Shown: positions 9,592 to 18,618, numbered from the stretch's first letter. The stretch is DNA of 45,219 nt from Burkholderiales bacterium (GCA_021300475.1 JAJTDO010000034.1:1-45219), one strand, 5' to 3'. Notes: generated by a model from the sequence alone, not told the origin. Translations and numbers: made by a program.

Positions 9592-9987
9592 ATGCTGAGC
9601 CCTGACGATTCAGTGCGTGTAGTGCCCACCACGAGCCTGCCGTCCATTCCCGCCAAGCGCTACTTCACCATCGGTGAGGTCAGCGATCTTTGTGGTGTTA
9701 AGGCGCATGTTTTGCGTTATTGGGAACAAGAGTTTACGCAACTCAAAACCATTACGCGCAGAGGTAACCGCCGCTATTACCAACACCATGAAGTGTTGTT
9801 TATCAGGCGGATCAGAGAACTGTTGTATGAGCACGGCTTCACTATACACGGAGCCCGCAACCGGCTCGATCAAGAAAAGCGCGATTCATCGGTCAGTCCT
9901 TCCGAACGCTCTGCGCTTCCGCCTTTGCTTGACCGCGAAAAGATCAAGGAACAGTTGCTGTCCATGCGTGATTTGCTCTCAAACTGA
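9592..9987 (+). CDS. MerR-type HTH regulator downstream of ihfA
   Basis: 131 residues. The winged HTH covers about residues 22-92: KRYFTIGEVSDLCGVKAHVLRYWEQEF is the MerR helix-turn-helix with the typical LRYWE motif, and RRGNRRYYQHHEV is the wing. The C-terminal part is short and lacks the cysteines of metal-sensing MerR proteins, so the signal is unknown. ATG at 9592 follows TTGGAG 10 bases upstream. A gene of this type after pheT-ihfA and before tRNA-Pro is a standard betaproteobacterial arrangement, and it is probably co-transcribed with ihfA. Confidence 0.92.
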   Translation: MLSPDDSVRVVPTTSLPSIPAKRYFTIGEVSDLCGVKAHVLRYWEQEFTQLKTITRRGNRRYYQHHEVLFIRRIRELLYEHGFTIHGARNRLDQEKRDSSVSPSERSALPPLLDREKIKEQLLSMRDLLSN

Positions 9988-10011
9988 GGACTCGCTATAA
10001 TCCTTGCTTCT

Positions 10012-10088
10012 CGGAATGTGGCGCAGCCTGGTAGCGCACTTGCATGGGGTGCAAGGGGTCGGAGGTTCGAATCCTCTCATTCCGACCA
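10012..10088 (+). tRNA. tRNA-Pro(GGG)
   Basis: 77 nt with acceptor stem CGGAATG / CATTCCG, discriminator A and encoded CCA (10086-10088). The anticodon stem CTTGC / GCAAG encloses loop ATGGGGT, giving anticodon GGG. The T-arm has GGTTCGAATCC. C at position 1 of the acceptor is typical of bacterial tRNA-Pro. A TATAAT -10 element lies at 9996-10001 with only a weak -35. Confidence 0.96.
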
Positions 10089-10125
10089 AATTTGTACATC
10101 AGTAAAAATCCAGAACAACACAAAG

Positions 10126-10159
10126 CCCGCTGATGAAAAAAAACGTCAGCGGGTTTTTT
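10126..10159 (+). terminator. Terminator after tRNA-Pro
   Basis: An 8-bp stem CCCGCTGA (10126-10133) / TCAGCGGG (10146-10153) with an A-rich loop is followed directly by six T residues. Confidence 0.9.
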
Positions 10160-10337
10160 GTTTCTCCAATGTACTTTGTCCCATTTTTCCTCCTGCTTTT
10201 TTCTTCAACCGGATTCAAAATATCTAGAAGTAAAACTCAGCATATTTAGGTTTGCAATTGTTATAGTTCTATCACTTTAAACCCGCTCGCAAAATCTTCC
10301 CGGTGAACGCGAGCAATAATTTCCCTAGGACCTCGAC

Positions 10338-10664
10338 ATGAACCTGAATCTGAACGTTAGTGAAAAAGTAAAAGCCATCGAACCACAAGTACGCGCACTG
10401 CTCGAGCAGTTGTCCGCAACTGTGGAAACAGGTAGCCGCAAAGTTGAAGAGCTGACACGCAAGTACGCTGACATTCCTTATGGCCAACTGAGCAAGCTGC
10501 CACGTCTGGCGCCAGTAGTTGGTACCGTTCAGGAATTCGAAAAGAACCTGACAGCCAAAGCATTCGACGGTTTCCGTCACTATGCGAAAGTGGGTATCGC
10601 AGTTGCACAAAACGCACTGCCAACCACACCAGTGCAAGCAGCAGAAACAGCCAAGGCTGAGTAA
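10338..10664 (+). CDS. Small helical protein of unknown function
   Basis: 108 residues, starting at ATG 10338 after AGGA (10326-10329). No family is recognised with certainty. The sequence is amphipathic and helical throughout: NVSEKVKAIEPQVRALLEQL, a middle KVEELTRKYADIPYGQL, then EFEKNLTAKAFDGFRHYAKVG, and ends in an Ala/Thr/Pro/Glu tail (PVQAAETAKAE). It has no signal peptide and no cysteine. This pattern resembles small phasin-like or coiled-coil granule proteins, which is only a composition-based suggestion. It stands alone between two terminators, so it is probably a monocistronic gene with its own promoter in 10160-10337. Confidence 0.8.
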   Translation: MNLNLNVSEKVKAIEPQVRALLEQLSATVETGSRKVEELTRKYADIPYGQLSKLPRLAPVVGTVQEFEKNLTAKAFDGFRHYAKVGIAVAQNALPTTPVQAAETAKAE

Positions 10665-10707
10665 TTCGTGAAGGGGTCTTCCCTTCATGCTGTTGAGTTT
10701 TAGCGAG

Positions 10708-10734
10708 CGGAGCCTAGGGCTCCGTTTTGCTTTT
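10708..10734 (+). terminator. Terminator after the small helical-protein gene
   Basis: A 7-bp stem CGGAGCC (10708-10714) / GGCTCCG (10718-10724) with a TAG loop is followed by TTTTGCTTTT. Confidence 0.85.
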
Positions 10735-10808
10735 CTGTGTCAGTAAGTTAAATGACGTAAGAAAAGTAACCAATGTTTCCAGAACGTGTAACAATTTCGT
10801 TGATGTCC

Positions 10809-10837
10809 TTGCTGTTGGAAGATCTCTTGCCTATACT
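10809..10837 (+). promoter_or_regulatory. Possible promoter of the lipoprotein / binding-protein pair
   Basis: TTGCTG (10809-10814) and TATACT (10832-10837) are 17 bases apart, about 95 bases before the lipoprotein start. The -35 matches poorly, so this is tentative. Confidence 0.35.
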
Positions 10838-10933
10838 TCTGCGACAGCCAAGGTGTCCGTAACGCACTTAGCTTCAAATCAAGAAGAAGCCTGATCGCAG
10901 TATCGGGATCTATAAAAATATTGTGGAGACATT

Positions 10934-11965
10934 ATGTTTAGCCAGCGCGTACTGAGCATTTCCATGCTTTGTCTGGCCCTCGGTGGGTCGGTAGTTTTGA
11001 GCGGTTGTCAGGCAGTCGAACGCACCGCCACCAATGCAGCGATCAATGCCATTGAGCGTCGCGTTTCACCCGAGTTGTTGAAGCCGGACGACGTGGATTT
11101 GATGTGTACTTTCGCGACAGGCAACGCCCCCTTGATTTCCGGCGGTACACGGGCCCTGTACGGCGATCCTTCCTACCTCGAAACAGTCCTGTTTCAAACG
11201 TCCGCAGTGTGCTCTGAAAGCAAGGCCATTGAAGAAGAACTCAGAGGCATACGCGCAGCCCGCGAAAAACGTATTGAAGAAGCCCAAGATGCCCGCATCT
11301 CTCAAAAGCGCTTGTTGGAAAGAACGGCCCGCAGACAACTGTTGGCTTATGAGCGCATGGTGGGAAGAACTGAAGAGGTTTACAAGGTTAAATACGGCGC
11401 CAAATGCCCGGCATTCAAGCGCGAGTTTGACGAACTGATTTATCTGCTAGGCACCATTTCCGGCCTTCAGGCTGTTGTAAATGACATCGCTGCCGAACAG
11501 TCTGTCGGCGTTTCAACTGAAATTGCACCCAAGGCAGAGCGGGCACTTCGCTGTATTTCAAACGCAAAATGGTGGGGTGCACCGAGTGCAGCTCGCGCCG
11601 TTATCTGGAATATTTTGCCAGGTGGCACAGAAGGTAAAGATGTCTGGGGAACCTTCAACCAGTCCATGGTTATCGGCGAAATTCAGGGCATTCGATTGGC
11701 CCATACCTTGTATGCGCTCTCAGCGCTTTCAATTGACGATCAACCGCGCTTTCGTGATGCAGTGCGCCGGTTTGCCAACGTGAAGAACTTCAAGCAAAAC
11801 ACGGATTTTAGAATTGTTGATGGGCTGTCAGGCGCCATCATGACCAATCTTTCTGACCGCTACTGGACAGAAAACACAGGTACTCGCACCCCCGTGGGCA
11901 GCCTGGGGAAATTCTGGGATGAAAAATCTTCATCTTCTACTGGCGTTAATTTGGATGACCTTTAA
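10934..11965 (+). CDS. TatT-like lipoprotein associated with a TRAP transporter
   Basis: 343 residues. A lipoprotein signal peptide ends in the lipobox VLSGC with the lipidated cysteine at residue 25, so the mature protein is membrane-anchored and periplasmic. The rest is mainly helical: a charged coiled-coil segment lies at about residues 95-140 (EEELRGIRAAREKRIEEAQ), and four or more cysteines may form disulfides. The pattern around NAPLISGGTRALYGDPSYLE resembles TatT/T-component proteins of TRAP systems, which are TPR-like periplasmic partners of binding proteins. I infer this from pattern and context, not from a strong match. ATG at 10934 follows GTGGAG. It lies 33 bases before the binding-protein gene, and the TRAP permease gene comes next. 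Confidence 0.8.
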   Translation: MFSQRVLSISMLCLALGGSVVLSGCQAVERTATNAAINAIERRVSPELLKPDDVDLMCTFATGNAPLISGGTRALYGDPSYLETVLFQTSAVCSESKAIEEELRGIRAAREKRIEEAQDARISQKRLLERTARRQLLAYERMVGRTEEVYKVKYGAKCPAFKREFDELIYLLGTISGLQAVVNDIAAEQSVGVSTEIAPKAERALRCISNAKWWGAPSAARAVIWNILPGGTEGKDVWGTFNQSMVIGEIQGIRLAHTLYALSALSIDDQPRFRDAVRRFANVKNFKQNTDFRIVDGLSGAIMTNLSDRYWTENTGTRTPVGSLGKFWDEKSSSSTGVNLDDL

Positions 11966-11998
11966 TTAAAAACCTACTCAGTGTTGGGAGACACAACT

Positions 11999-13045
11999 AT
12001 GTTTGAATTGAATCGTGGAACGCGCATTGTTTTAGCGGCTGTATCTCTGTTTGCGGCAAGCAATGCCGCTTTTGCAGCGAAACAAAAAGTGTGCGTTTAT
12101 GACATTTTGGGTGCGGGCGGTGACGTATTTAACATGAGCAAGGACTGGGCTCTGGATTCTGCCAAAAATGGCGCCGACATTGAGTTGAAGGCCTACACAG
12201 ACGAGCGCGTTGCCGCTGAAGATTTCAAGACAGGCCAATGCGACGGCGTTATTGCTACCTCTTTCCGTACCCGCCAGTTCAACAGCATCGCCGGTTCCAT
12301 GGATGCGCTGGGCTCTTCTTCCATCGTTAAAGATGGCAAGGTGACAAACGCAGACGCCTACAAAGTGGTTCAAACCACCATCCAATACTATTCCAGCGAA
12401 AAAGGCGCGGGCGATATGGTCCGTGACAAATTTGAAGTCGCCGGTATTATTCCTTTCGGTGCCGCCTTTTTGTTTGTGAATGACCGTGGTATCAACAGCG
12501 TTGAAAAACTGTCAGGCAAAAAAATTGCCGTATTCGACTATGACAAAGCGCAGTCCACCATGGTTCAGAAAATTGGTGCGCAGCCTGTGTCTGCCGACAT
12601 CACCAACTTCGCAACCAAGTTCAACAACGGTTCAGTGGATATTATCGCTGCGCCTGCTGCCGCTTACAAACCTTTGGAATTGTTCAAAGGCTTGGGCGCA
12701 AAGGGTGGAATTGTCCGTTTTCCTTTGACAGTGCTGACCTACCAGATCGTAATCAACAAAGACAAGTTTCCTGCTGACTTCGGCAAGAAATCACGCAATT
12801 TCTGGTTGAGCCAGTTCGACCGTGCCTTGAAGTTGGTTGAGAGTGCAGAAAAAGGCATTCCTGCTGACAAATGGGTTGATATTCCAACCGCCGACGCAGT
12901 GAAGTACACCATTATGCTGCGCGAATCACGTACTGCGATGGCACAAACCAAAATGTACGACGAAAATACACTCAAGCTGATGAAGAAGGTTCGTTGCAAA
13001 TTGAACCAGGCTGACTCAGAGTGTGCAGATCCTGCAGGCCTGTAA
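11999..13045 (+). CDS. Periplasmic solute-binding protein of a putative TRAP-type system
   Basis: 348 residues from ATG 11999, preceded by GGGAG (11986-11990); upstream in-frame GTG and TTG codons are less likely. A Sec signal peptide ends at AAFA, so the protein is periplasmic. The mature protein has the alternating alpha/beta pattern of a periplasmic binding protein, with KQKVCVYDILGAGGDVF at the start, a hinge segment INSVEKLSGKKIAVFDY, and PLTVLTYQIVINKDKFP. It resembles the family annotated as putative solute-binding protein (DUF6091), which is distant from DctP and TAXI proteins. The ligand is unknown. It is probably co-transcribed with the upstream lipoprotein gene, and a terminator follows. 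Confidence 0.85.
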   Translation: MFELNRGTRIVLAAVSLFAASNAAFAAKQKVCVYDILGAGGDVFNMSKDWALDSAKNGADIELKAYTDERVAAEDFKTGQCDGVIATSFRTRQFNSIAGSMDALGSSSIVKDGKVTNADAYKVVQTTIQYYSSEKGAGDMVRDKFEVAGIIPFGAAFLFVNDRGINSVEKLSGKKIAVFDYDKAQSTMVQKIGAQPVSADITNFATKFNNGSVDIIAAPAAAYKPLELFKGLGAKGGIVRFPLTVLTYQIVINKDKFPADFGKKSRNFWLSQFDRALKLVESAEKGIPADKWVDIPTADAVKYTIMLRESRTAMAQTKMYDENTLKLMKKVRCKLNQADSECADPAGL

Positions 13046-13058
13046 CAAGGGCTATCAG

Positions 13059-13083
13059 AAAAGGCCCTACGGGGCCTTTTTCA
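13059..13083 (+). terminator. Terminator after the binding-protein gene
   Basis: A 9-bp stem AAAAGGCCC (13059-13067) / GGGCCTTTT (13072-13080) with loop TACG and trailing T. It separates the binding-protein gene from the permease gene, so the permease may have its own promoter in 13084-13174, or be expressed at a lower level by read-through. Confidence 0.85.
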
Positions 13084-13174
13084 AATGTTATTAAAAATCT
13101 TTTTTGTTTTTGAAACCGTTCTTTAATAAATACGGTACTAACGAATCTACTAATTACAACTCGAAAGACACGCT

Positions 13175-15883
13175 ATGAGTATGTCACAAGACCGAGGGGC
13201 TAAATTTCTCGGCCGAACACCTGCTGAGTGGCTATCAAGCTTCCCTGTGGTGTTTCTGCTGATATTGACACTTGTTATTGGCACCGGCGAAATGATTCAC
13301 GGGCAATTGCTGCGAATTGGAGAGTCCGCCTTTGGAGACAAAGAAAAGGGCGTTCAATACTTCCTTTTGCGCGCAGACCCTTCAGCCCCCACTTGCAAAC
13401 TGGACGTTGATATTGACGCAGAAGTGACCAAACAGGCTGCGCTGGTCGCATCTGCGCCACCACTTGACCCCAATGATCCTTTGGCTGAAGAGCCGCTTGA
13501 TCCTGAGGTTCTCCGTCAGTCCCTGACTTCTGCACGGGGCTTGTGTCAAGAGAAATTCGATGTTTACAACAGAATTGTCGAAAACATCACCCCGGAAGTG
13601 AAAGCTTACAGGCTGCTGGAAACCAGCTTCTTTGCCTTGTTCAGCTTCGGCACGGAAAACAGACCTTTGGTTCTGTTGGCGATGTTTGCAATTGCAGCCA
13701 TCACCACCACCTTGGGTTATCACCACATTTCCATTCGCCCGGCATCATCAATCGTGGACCACAAGGTGTGTTCCGCATCGGGCATTGCAGCGCATGGCTT
13801 CCTACTGTATTCGTGCATCCGCTACTACCAGATATCTTCTGGTTCAGGTGTGGAACTGGAAAACGCACACTTTCACTTTATCTGGATGGCCTTGTTTGCC
13901 ACACTGATGGGCATCAGCGTAAAACAGTTTTTGTTTCCACCGAAGAACGCCACAAAAGGCGGCTCTTTTGGTTTGGCACAATTGGCGGTTCCGCTCTACC
14001 TGTCCATGGCGCTGATTTCCGGAGTCTATTTTTTAGTCACCGACAACCCGTCCGGCTTGGCCATTTACATCAACCAGTTGCTTGAATTGCCCTCGATCTT
14101 CTTGAGTTTGGCACTTTATGTCTGGGCCGGTATGTTGCTCAAGCAAAGCCGGATGGTGGACTTGTTTGTGAATTTGCTGCGTCCGTGGAAAATGGGTCCT
14201 GAGCTTTTGACCTACATTATTTTGCTGGCGGCTGCGGTTCCAACAGCCTACACCGGCGCCTCAGGTATTTTCGTGATTGCCGCCGGCGGTATTATTTACA
14301 ACGAGATTCGTCACGCAGGCGGAACACGTCAGTTTGCGCTTGCCGCAACAGCAATGTCCGGTTCATTGGGTGTTGTGCTTCGCCCTTGCTTGTTGGTGGT
14401 TTTGATTGCCGCCTTGAACAAGCAAGTGACCAGTACCGAGTTGTATCACTGGGGGGTGGTCGTGTTTGTCTTGAGCTCCTCTCTGTTCTTTCTGGTGTCT
14501 CAACTAACCAGAACCAAGACATCCAAGCTTGAGCGCCCAATGGTCGCCATTCCAAAGATGATGAAGGAAGTTGTACCCGTTTTGCCTTATGTTGGCGTGT
14601 TGCTCGCTGTGGTTCTGGCCTATGAGTACCTGTTGGACACCAAGCTGAACGAAACTTCCGCCCCAGTCATCATGCCCATGGTCATGCTGCTTTTGCTGAT
14701 TTTCGACAAGCTCAAGGGTGGCGCAACCTCTGTGATTGCTGCAACCGAAGGTGCGAAAGCCTACGGCTCAGACCGCCAGACGGGTGTTGAAAAATCAATC
14801 CGTGCAGCTTCCAACGAGACCATTGGCCACATTGGTGCCTTGATCATGCTGATGTGTTTGTCCCTGAACATCGGCGGCGTGATTGAACGTTCGGAAATCA
14901 TGAGCAACGTGCCGGCACAGTTCTCCACCATCTGGATTGCGATGGGCTTCATTCTGGTTGTCTGCGTTTTCCTGGGCATGGTGATGGATCCGTTCGGTGC
15001 GGTGATTCTTGTTTCCGGTACGTTGGCGCCAGTGGCTTACGCCAACAACATTGATCCTTTCCACTTCTGGATGGTGGTGTTGGTTGCGTTTGAGTTGGGT
15101 TACTTGTCGCCCCCGGTGGCCTTGAATCAGTTGCTCACGCGAATGGTGATTGGCGACGAGGAGGTCAACAAAGCCGATTCTGAAGTCAAGCGTAAAAACT
15201 TCTACCGCCGCTATGAGCGCTGGATACTACCGAGTGTGGTGATGTTGGTGTCCTTGGTGCTCGTGGGCTTTGGTCCGCTGATCATCTCGAAAAATGAAAC
15301 GCTGCGCCCCTTGGGTATGCGTTTCATGCCAGCAAGCCAGTTGTCTGAGGCTGCAGAGGCTCTGGAGAAGGTTGAAGCGACTGAGCAGGCACCAGCCGCG
15401 GAAGTTGCTGCCGCTCCTGCCATGGAAGCAGCCCCAGCTGATCCAGGCCAGTCCGCTGCCGACAAGGCGATTGCTGCCGCAATGGAAATGTCTCCGCCTG
15501 TCGCGCCTGCTGCGGCACCAGCCGCTGCTCCTGCTGCTTCTGGCGCTGATGCAACTGCTGCGGTTGAAGCTGCAGTCAATGCTTGGGTGGGTGCATGGTC
15601 TGGCAAAAACGTGGATGGGTATCTGGCGGCTTACAGCGAAAGCTTCAAGCCACAAGATGGCCGCAAGCGCGACGCATGGGCTGCTGACAGACGAACGAAA
15701 ATTGAGGGTAAAGCCACAATTTCGGTAACTTTGGAAGGCATGAAAGTCTCTGTAAAGGGAGAAACCGCCACTGTGAAGTTCAAGCAGGTTTACAAGTCGG
15801 ACAAAGTCAATGATGTAACCATGAAAACACTGACGTTGAAAAACGAGGGTGGTCAGTGGAAAATCACATCAGAGAAAAAATAA
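13175..15883 (+). CDS. Fused TRAP transporter permease with C-terminal NTF2-like domain
   Basis: 902 residues. The N-terminal helix (about 19-40) is followed by a soluble loop (about 45-150) with two cysteines, then three helices forming a DctQ-like part. Next comes a DctM-like large subunit (about 265-720). DctM signatures include YTGASGIFVIAAGG, MDPFGAVILVSGTLAPVA and ELGYLSPPVALNQLL, the typical substrate-gate loops. After the last helix (about 690-715) there is an Ala/Pro/Glu-rich linker (about 725-790) and then a 110-residue alpha+beta domain starting AAVEAAVNAWVGAWSGKNVDGYLAAYS and ending GGQWKITSEKK. This is the pattern of SnoaL/NTF2-like domains of the Cds6 type. It presumably imports an organic anion driven by an ion gradient with the preceding binding protein. 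A soluble NTF2-like tail on a TRAP permease is unusual. Confidence 0.9.
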   Translation: MSMSQDRGAKFLGRTPAEWLSSFPVVFLLILTLVIGTGEMIHGQLLRIGESAFGDKEKGVQYFLLRADPSAPTCKLDVDIDAEVTKQAALVASAPPLDPNDPLAEEPLDPEVLRQSLTSARGLCQEKFDVYNRIVENITPEVKAYRLLETSFFALFSFGTENRPLVLLAMFAIAAITTTLGYHHISIRPASSIVDHKVCSASGIAAHGFLLYSCIRYYQISSGSGVELENAHFHFIWMALFATLMGISVKQFLFPPKNATKGGSFGLAQLAVPLYLSMALISGVYFLVTDNPSGLAIYINQLLELPSIFLSLALYVWAGMLLKQSRMVDLFVNLLRPWKMGPELLTYIILLAAAVPTAYTGASGIFVIAAGGIIYNEIRHAGGTRQFALAATAMSGSLGVVLRPCLLVVLIAALNKQVTSTELYHWGVVVFVLSSSLFFLVSQLTRTKTSKLERPMVAIPKMMKEVVPVLPYVGVLLAVVLAYEYLLDTKLNETSAPVIMPMVMLLLLIFDKLKGGATSVIAATEGAKAYGSDRQTGVEKSIRAASNETIGHIGALIMLMCLSLNIGGVIERSEIMSNVPAQFSTIWIAMGFILVVCVFLGMVMDPFGAVILVSGTLAPVAYANNIDPFHFWMVVLVAFELGYLSPPVALNQLLTRMVIGDEEVNKADSEVKRKNFYRRYERWILPSVVMLVSLVLVGFGPLIISKNETLRPLGMRFMPASQLSEAAEALEKVEATEQAPAAEVAAAPAMEAAPADPGQSAADKAIAAAMEMSPPVAPAAAPAAAPAASGADATAAVEAAVNAWVGAWSGKNVDGYLAAYSESFKPQDGRKRDAWAADRRTKIEGKATISVTLEGMKVSVKGETATVKFKQVYKSDKVNDVTMKTLTLKNEGGQWKITSEKK

Positions 15884-15913
15884 AAGCGGACATTACCTGT
15901 CGTTTTTGTGGAA

Positions 15914-15939
15914 AACCCAGCTTCGGCTGGGTTTTTTTT
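15914..15939 (+). terminator. Terminator after the TRAP permease gene
   Basis: An 8-bp stem AACCCAGC / GCTGGGTT with TTCG tetraloop (15922-15925) followed by a run of T residues. Confidence 0.92.
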
Positions 15940-16086
15940 GTCATTTTCCTCTATGGCTTTTTCAGCTTTATCTGTTTTGAAAAAATTACATTTTCTTACT
16001 TGGTTGATTAGCGGGCACTAAGTGTATAAATTGTCGGGGAGTGCCATCAACGTGCGTTATGGCGTCACTACAATGAGGATAGTTGG

Positions 16087-17046
16087 ATGAAGGTACGATT
16101 TTGGGGGACGCGGGGCTCTTTGCCTGTGGCATTGACAGCTAAAGACGTCCGGCAAAAGGTAATTGATGCCTTGAAACAGTCCAACGGTAAGACTTTCGCC
16201 AGCGATGATGACATCGTGAGTTTTGTCGACAACGAGCTGCCGTTCGAAACAAAGGCCTGCTTTGGGGGCAATACCAGTTGCGTGACTGTGGATGTCGGTT
16301 TCGATACTCCTTTTATTTGCGATCTGGGCAGTGGTGCCCGCCCCCTTGGCAACGCCATGGTGAAGCGCTTCGGTCCTAAGAATCCCCAAACCTATCACGT
16401 GTTTATGTCCCATTTGCATTGGGACCACATCATGGGTTTTCCGTTTTTCGTGCCTGTTTATATTCCCGGCAATAAAATTATTATTCACAGCGGTCATTCC
16501 GAGGTGGAATTTGCATTCAGACGTCAGCAAGGTGAGCCCAGTTTTCCGGTCACTTTCGAGCAATTGGCTGCAAATATTGAATTTCAGGTTCATGAGCCCG
16601 GCGTTCCGTTTGAAGTCGAGGGCACCAAGGTGCTGTCCATTAGGCAAAAACATGGCGGCGATTCCTATGGCTGGCGTTTTGAAAAAGATGGAAAGTCCAT
16701 GGTTTACTCCACAGACTCGGAACACAAGATAGACGACCGGGAAGGGCAGGAGGCTTTTGTAGAGTTCTTCCGGTCTGCAGATCTGGTGGTTTTTGATGCC
16801 ATGTATTCCCTACTTGATTCCATCAGTGTGAAGGCCGACTGGGGACATTCAAGCAATATCTTCGGTGTTGCGCTGTGCCAGCGGGCGGAGGCCAAGACAC
16901 TGGCCTTGTTCCACCATGAGCCTATTTTCAGTGATGCCCACATTCAAAGCGTTTTGCTGGAAACACAAACCTTCGAAGAAGCGACACGTGGCATGCATGA
17001 GCTCAATGTCATTACCGCCTATGACGGTTTGGAATTGGATTTGTAA
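16087..17046 (+). CDS. Metallo-beta-lactamase-fold hydrolase
   Basis: 319 residues. The N-terminal MKVRFWGTRGSLPV and the metal motif HxHxDH (SHLHWDH, residues 109-114) define an MBL-fold hydrolase of the RNase Z / phosphodiesterase-like group. A further aspartate (YSTDSEH) and histidine (FHHEP) complete a two-metal site. A 40-residue insertion lies between the first strand and the GGNTSCV strand. The sequence lacks a signal peptide, so it is probably cytoplasmic. The substrate is not evident; related proteins cleave cyclic nucleotides or other phosphodiesters. It sits alone downstream of the TRAP permease terminator, with ATG at 16087. Confidence 0.88.
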   Translation: MKVRFWGTRGSLPVALTAKDVRQKVIDALKQSNGKTFASDDDIVSFVDNELPFETKACFGGNTSCVTVDVGFDTPFICDLGSGARPLGNAMVKRFGPKNPQTYHVFMSHLHWDHIMGFPFFVPVYIPGNKIIIHSGHSEVEFAFRRQQGEPSFPVTFEQLAANIEFQVHEPGVPFEVEGTKVLSIRQKHGGDSYGWRFEKDGKSMVYSTDSEHKIDDREGQEAFVEFFRSADLVVFDAMYSLLDSISVKADWGHSSNIFGVALCQRAEAKTLALFHHEPIFSDAHIQSVLLETQTFEEATRGMHELNVITAYDGLELDL

Positions 17047-17124
17047 AACTGCCACACAAACCTCTGACACCTTCGGTTTTTTTTGTTCTAATTGACGCTA
17101 CGACAATTTAACAAGGAATTCCGA

Positions 17125-18335
17125 TTGAACGCGTCTTCGCTGCAGCTGTTTTGTCTGGTTGTGTTTGTGTTGGCCATTGCGCACACTTTTTCCACAGGAG
17201 TATTTGAACGTTTGGCCCATGCCCAACCAAAACATGCCGGTTTGTGGCATTTTTTTGGTGAAGTCGAAGCGGTGTTCGGTTTGTGGGCGCTAGTACTGGT
17301 ACTTGGTCTGGGTTATTTCGATGGGCTGAAAGCCGCCATTGAGTATGTAGACACCCGAAACTTTACAGAACCCATGTTTGTATTCGCCATTATGGTGATC
17401 GCAGCAAGTCGCCCGATTTTGTTGGGCACGCAGCGCTCGGTTCAACAACTGGTCAAACTCATTCCGGTAAACAGCGGTTTGGCCTTGTATTTTTTGACCT
17501 TGTCTCTGGTTCCATTGCTGGGTTCCGCCATCACCTCTTTTCCCGTCCTTTAAGCTCCCGTTTAAAATATGCCACGGTAGGCGCGCTGTTTGTGAATGTC
17601 TCCATTGGAGGAACGCTGACACCCTTTGCCGCGCCGCCCGTACTCATGGTCGCGCAAGTCTGGGGCTGGGATACCCAGTTCATGCTCACCACCTTTGGCT
17701 GGAAGAGCGCGGTGGCTGTCTGCTTCACTTCCTTGATGGTGACAGTACTGTTCGCCAAAGAGTTGGCCGCAGTTCATTTGAGCAAGGCAGATCAAAACCA
17801 AACCACTGCAGTGACTGTGACGCTGATGCATTTGCTGTTTTTGATTGGTGTGGTTGTCTTTTCTCACCACCCGGCAATTTTTATGGGCATTTTCCTGTTT
17901 TTTCTGGGTTATGCGCATGCTTATCAGCGCTACCAGGATCGCTTGATCATCCGTGAAGGCTTGATGGTGGCGTTTTTTCTCGCTGGCTTGGTGGTGCTGG
18001 GAGGGCAGCAGCAGTGGTGGTTAAACGATGTTTTGTTGAGTTTGAGTCCGACAGCCCTTTACTACGGCGCCACTGCGCTGACAGCCATTACCGACAATGC
18101 GGCGCTGACCTATCTGGGATCCTTGGTTTCAGGCGTTGACGACGCGTTCAAATATTCTTTGGTGGCTGGAGCGGTAACCGGAGGTGGCTTGACTGTCATT
18201 GCAAATGCGCCCAACCCTGCAGGCGTTGCCATTTTGAAGGGTGCTTTTGAGGATGAAACCATTTCAGCCGGCCCGCTGTTCATTGCTGCGCTGGGCCCTA
18301 CGCTGGTGGCCATTGCAGCCTTCCAGTTGCTGTGA
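17125..18335 (+). pseudogene. Putative Na+/H+ antiporter, frame-broken near 17535
   Basis: An inner-membrane protein of the putative Na+/H+ antiporter family (PF07399-like). The probable start is TTG 17125 with AAGGA at 17113-17117. The first frame encodes several helices and ends SLVPLLGSAITSFPVL-stop at 17553. The second frame, read upstream of its first start codon, gives FSRPLSSRLKYATVGALF and continues through NVSIGGTLTPFAAPPVLMV to the stop at 18335. From memory of the family, the segment after GS.IT (EPAAMT and a further helix end) is missing, so the junction near 17535 looks like an out-of-frame deletion of roughly 45-50 bp. The downstream part includes the conserved TDNAALTYLGSLV and ANAPNPAG motifs. 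As read, no complete antiporter can be made. Confidence 0.8.
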
Positions 18336-18345
18336 CGGCCGGGGT

Positions 18346-18420
18346 TGGTCTCCCGAGCAGGAATCGAACCTGCATTTGACCCTTAGGAGGGGTCTGTATT
18401 ATCCATTATACGATCAGGAG
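18346..18420 (-). tRNA. tRNA-Arg(CCT)
   Basis: 75 nt on the minus strand. Acceptor stem CTCCTGA / TCGGGAG, D-stem GTAT / ATAC, anticodon stem GACCC / GGGTC with loop CTCCTAA (anticodon CCT), T-arm GCAGG TTCGATT CCTGC, discriminator A and encoded CCA (18346-18348). A TATAAT -10 element (complement of 18447-18452) is well placed upstream, with a weak -35. Confidence 0.96.
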
Positions 18421-18618
18421 CCGTTGCAGCATTGCCGCTCAGCCGTATTATACATTCCCTTCCTGTCCTGCTACTTGTCTCACCTCTAATGCCCCTGACT
18501 GTATGATGCGCCGGAGTGGGACGAGCGGATATATCTCTTCTAGTTTTTCAAAAAAATTTAGACCACGTTTTATAAAAATTCTAAAAAAGCGTTTTCCTTA
18601 AAAAAAAATAATTCATTT

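Noticed and set aside
15346..15600. Ala/Pro-rich stretch of the TRAP permease as a frameshift product
   Set aside because: The frame continues without a stop into a well-formed alpha+beta domain, so it is a genuine linker.
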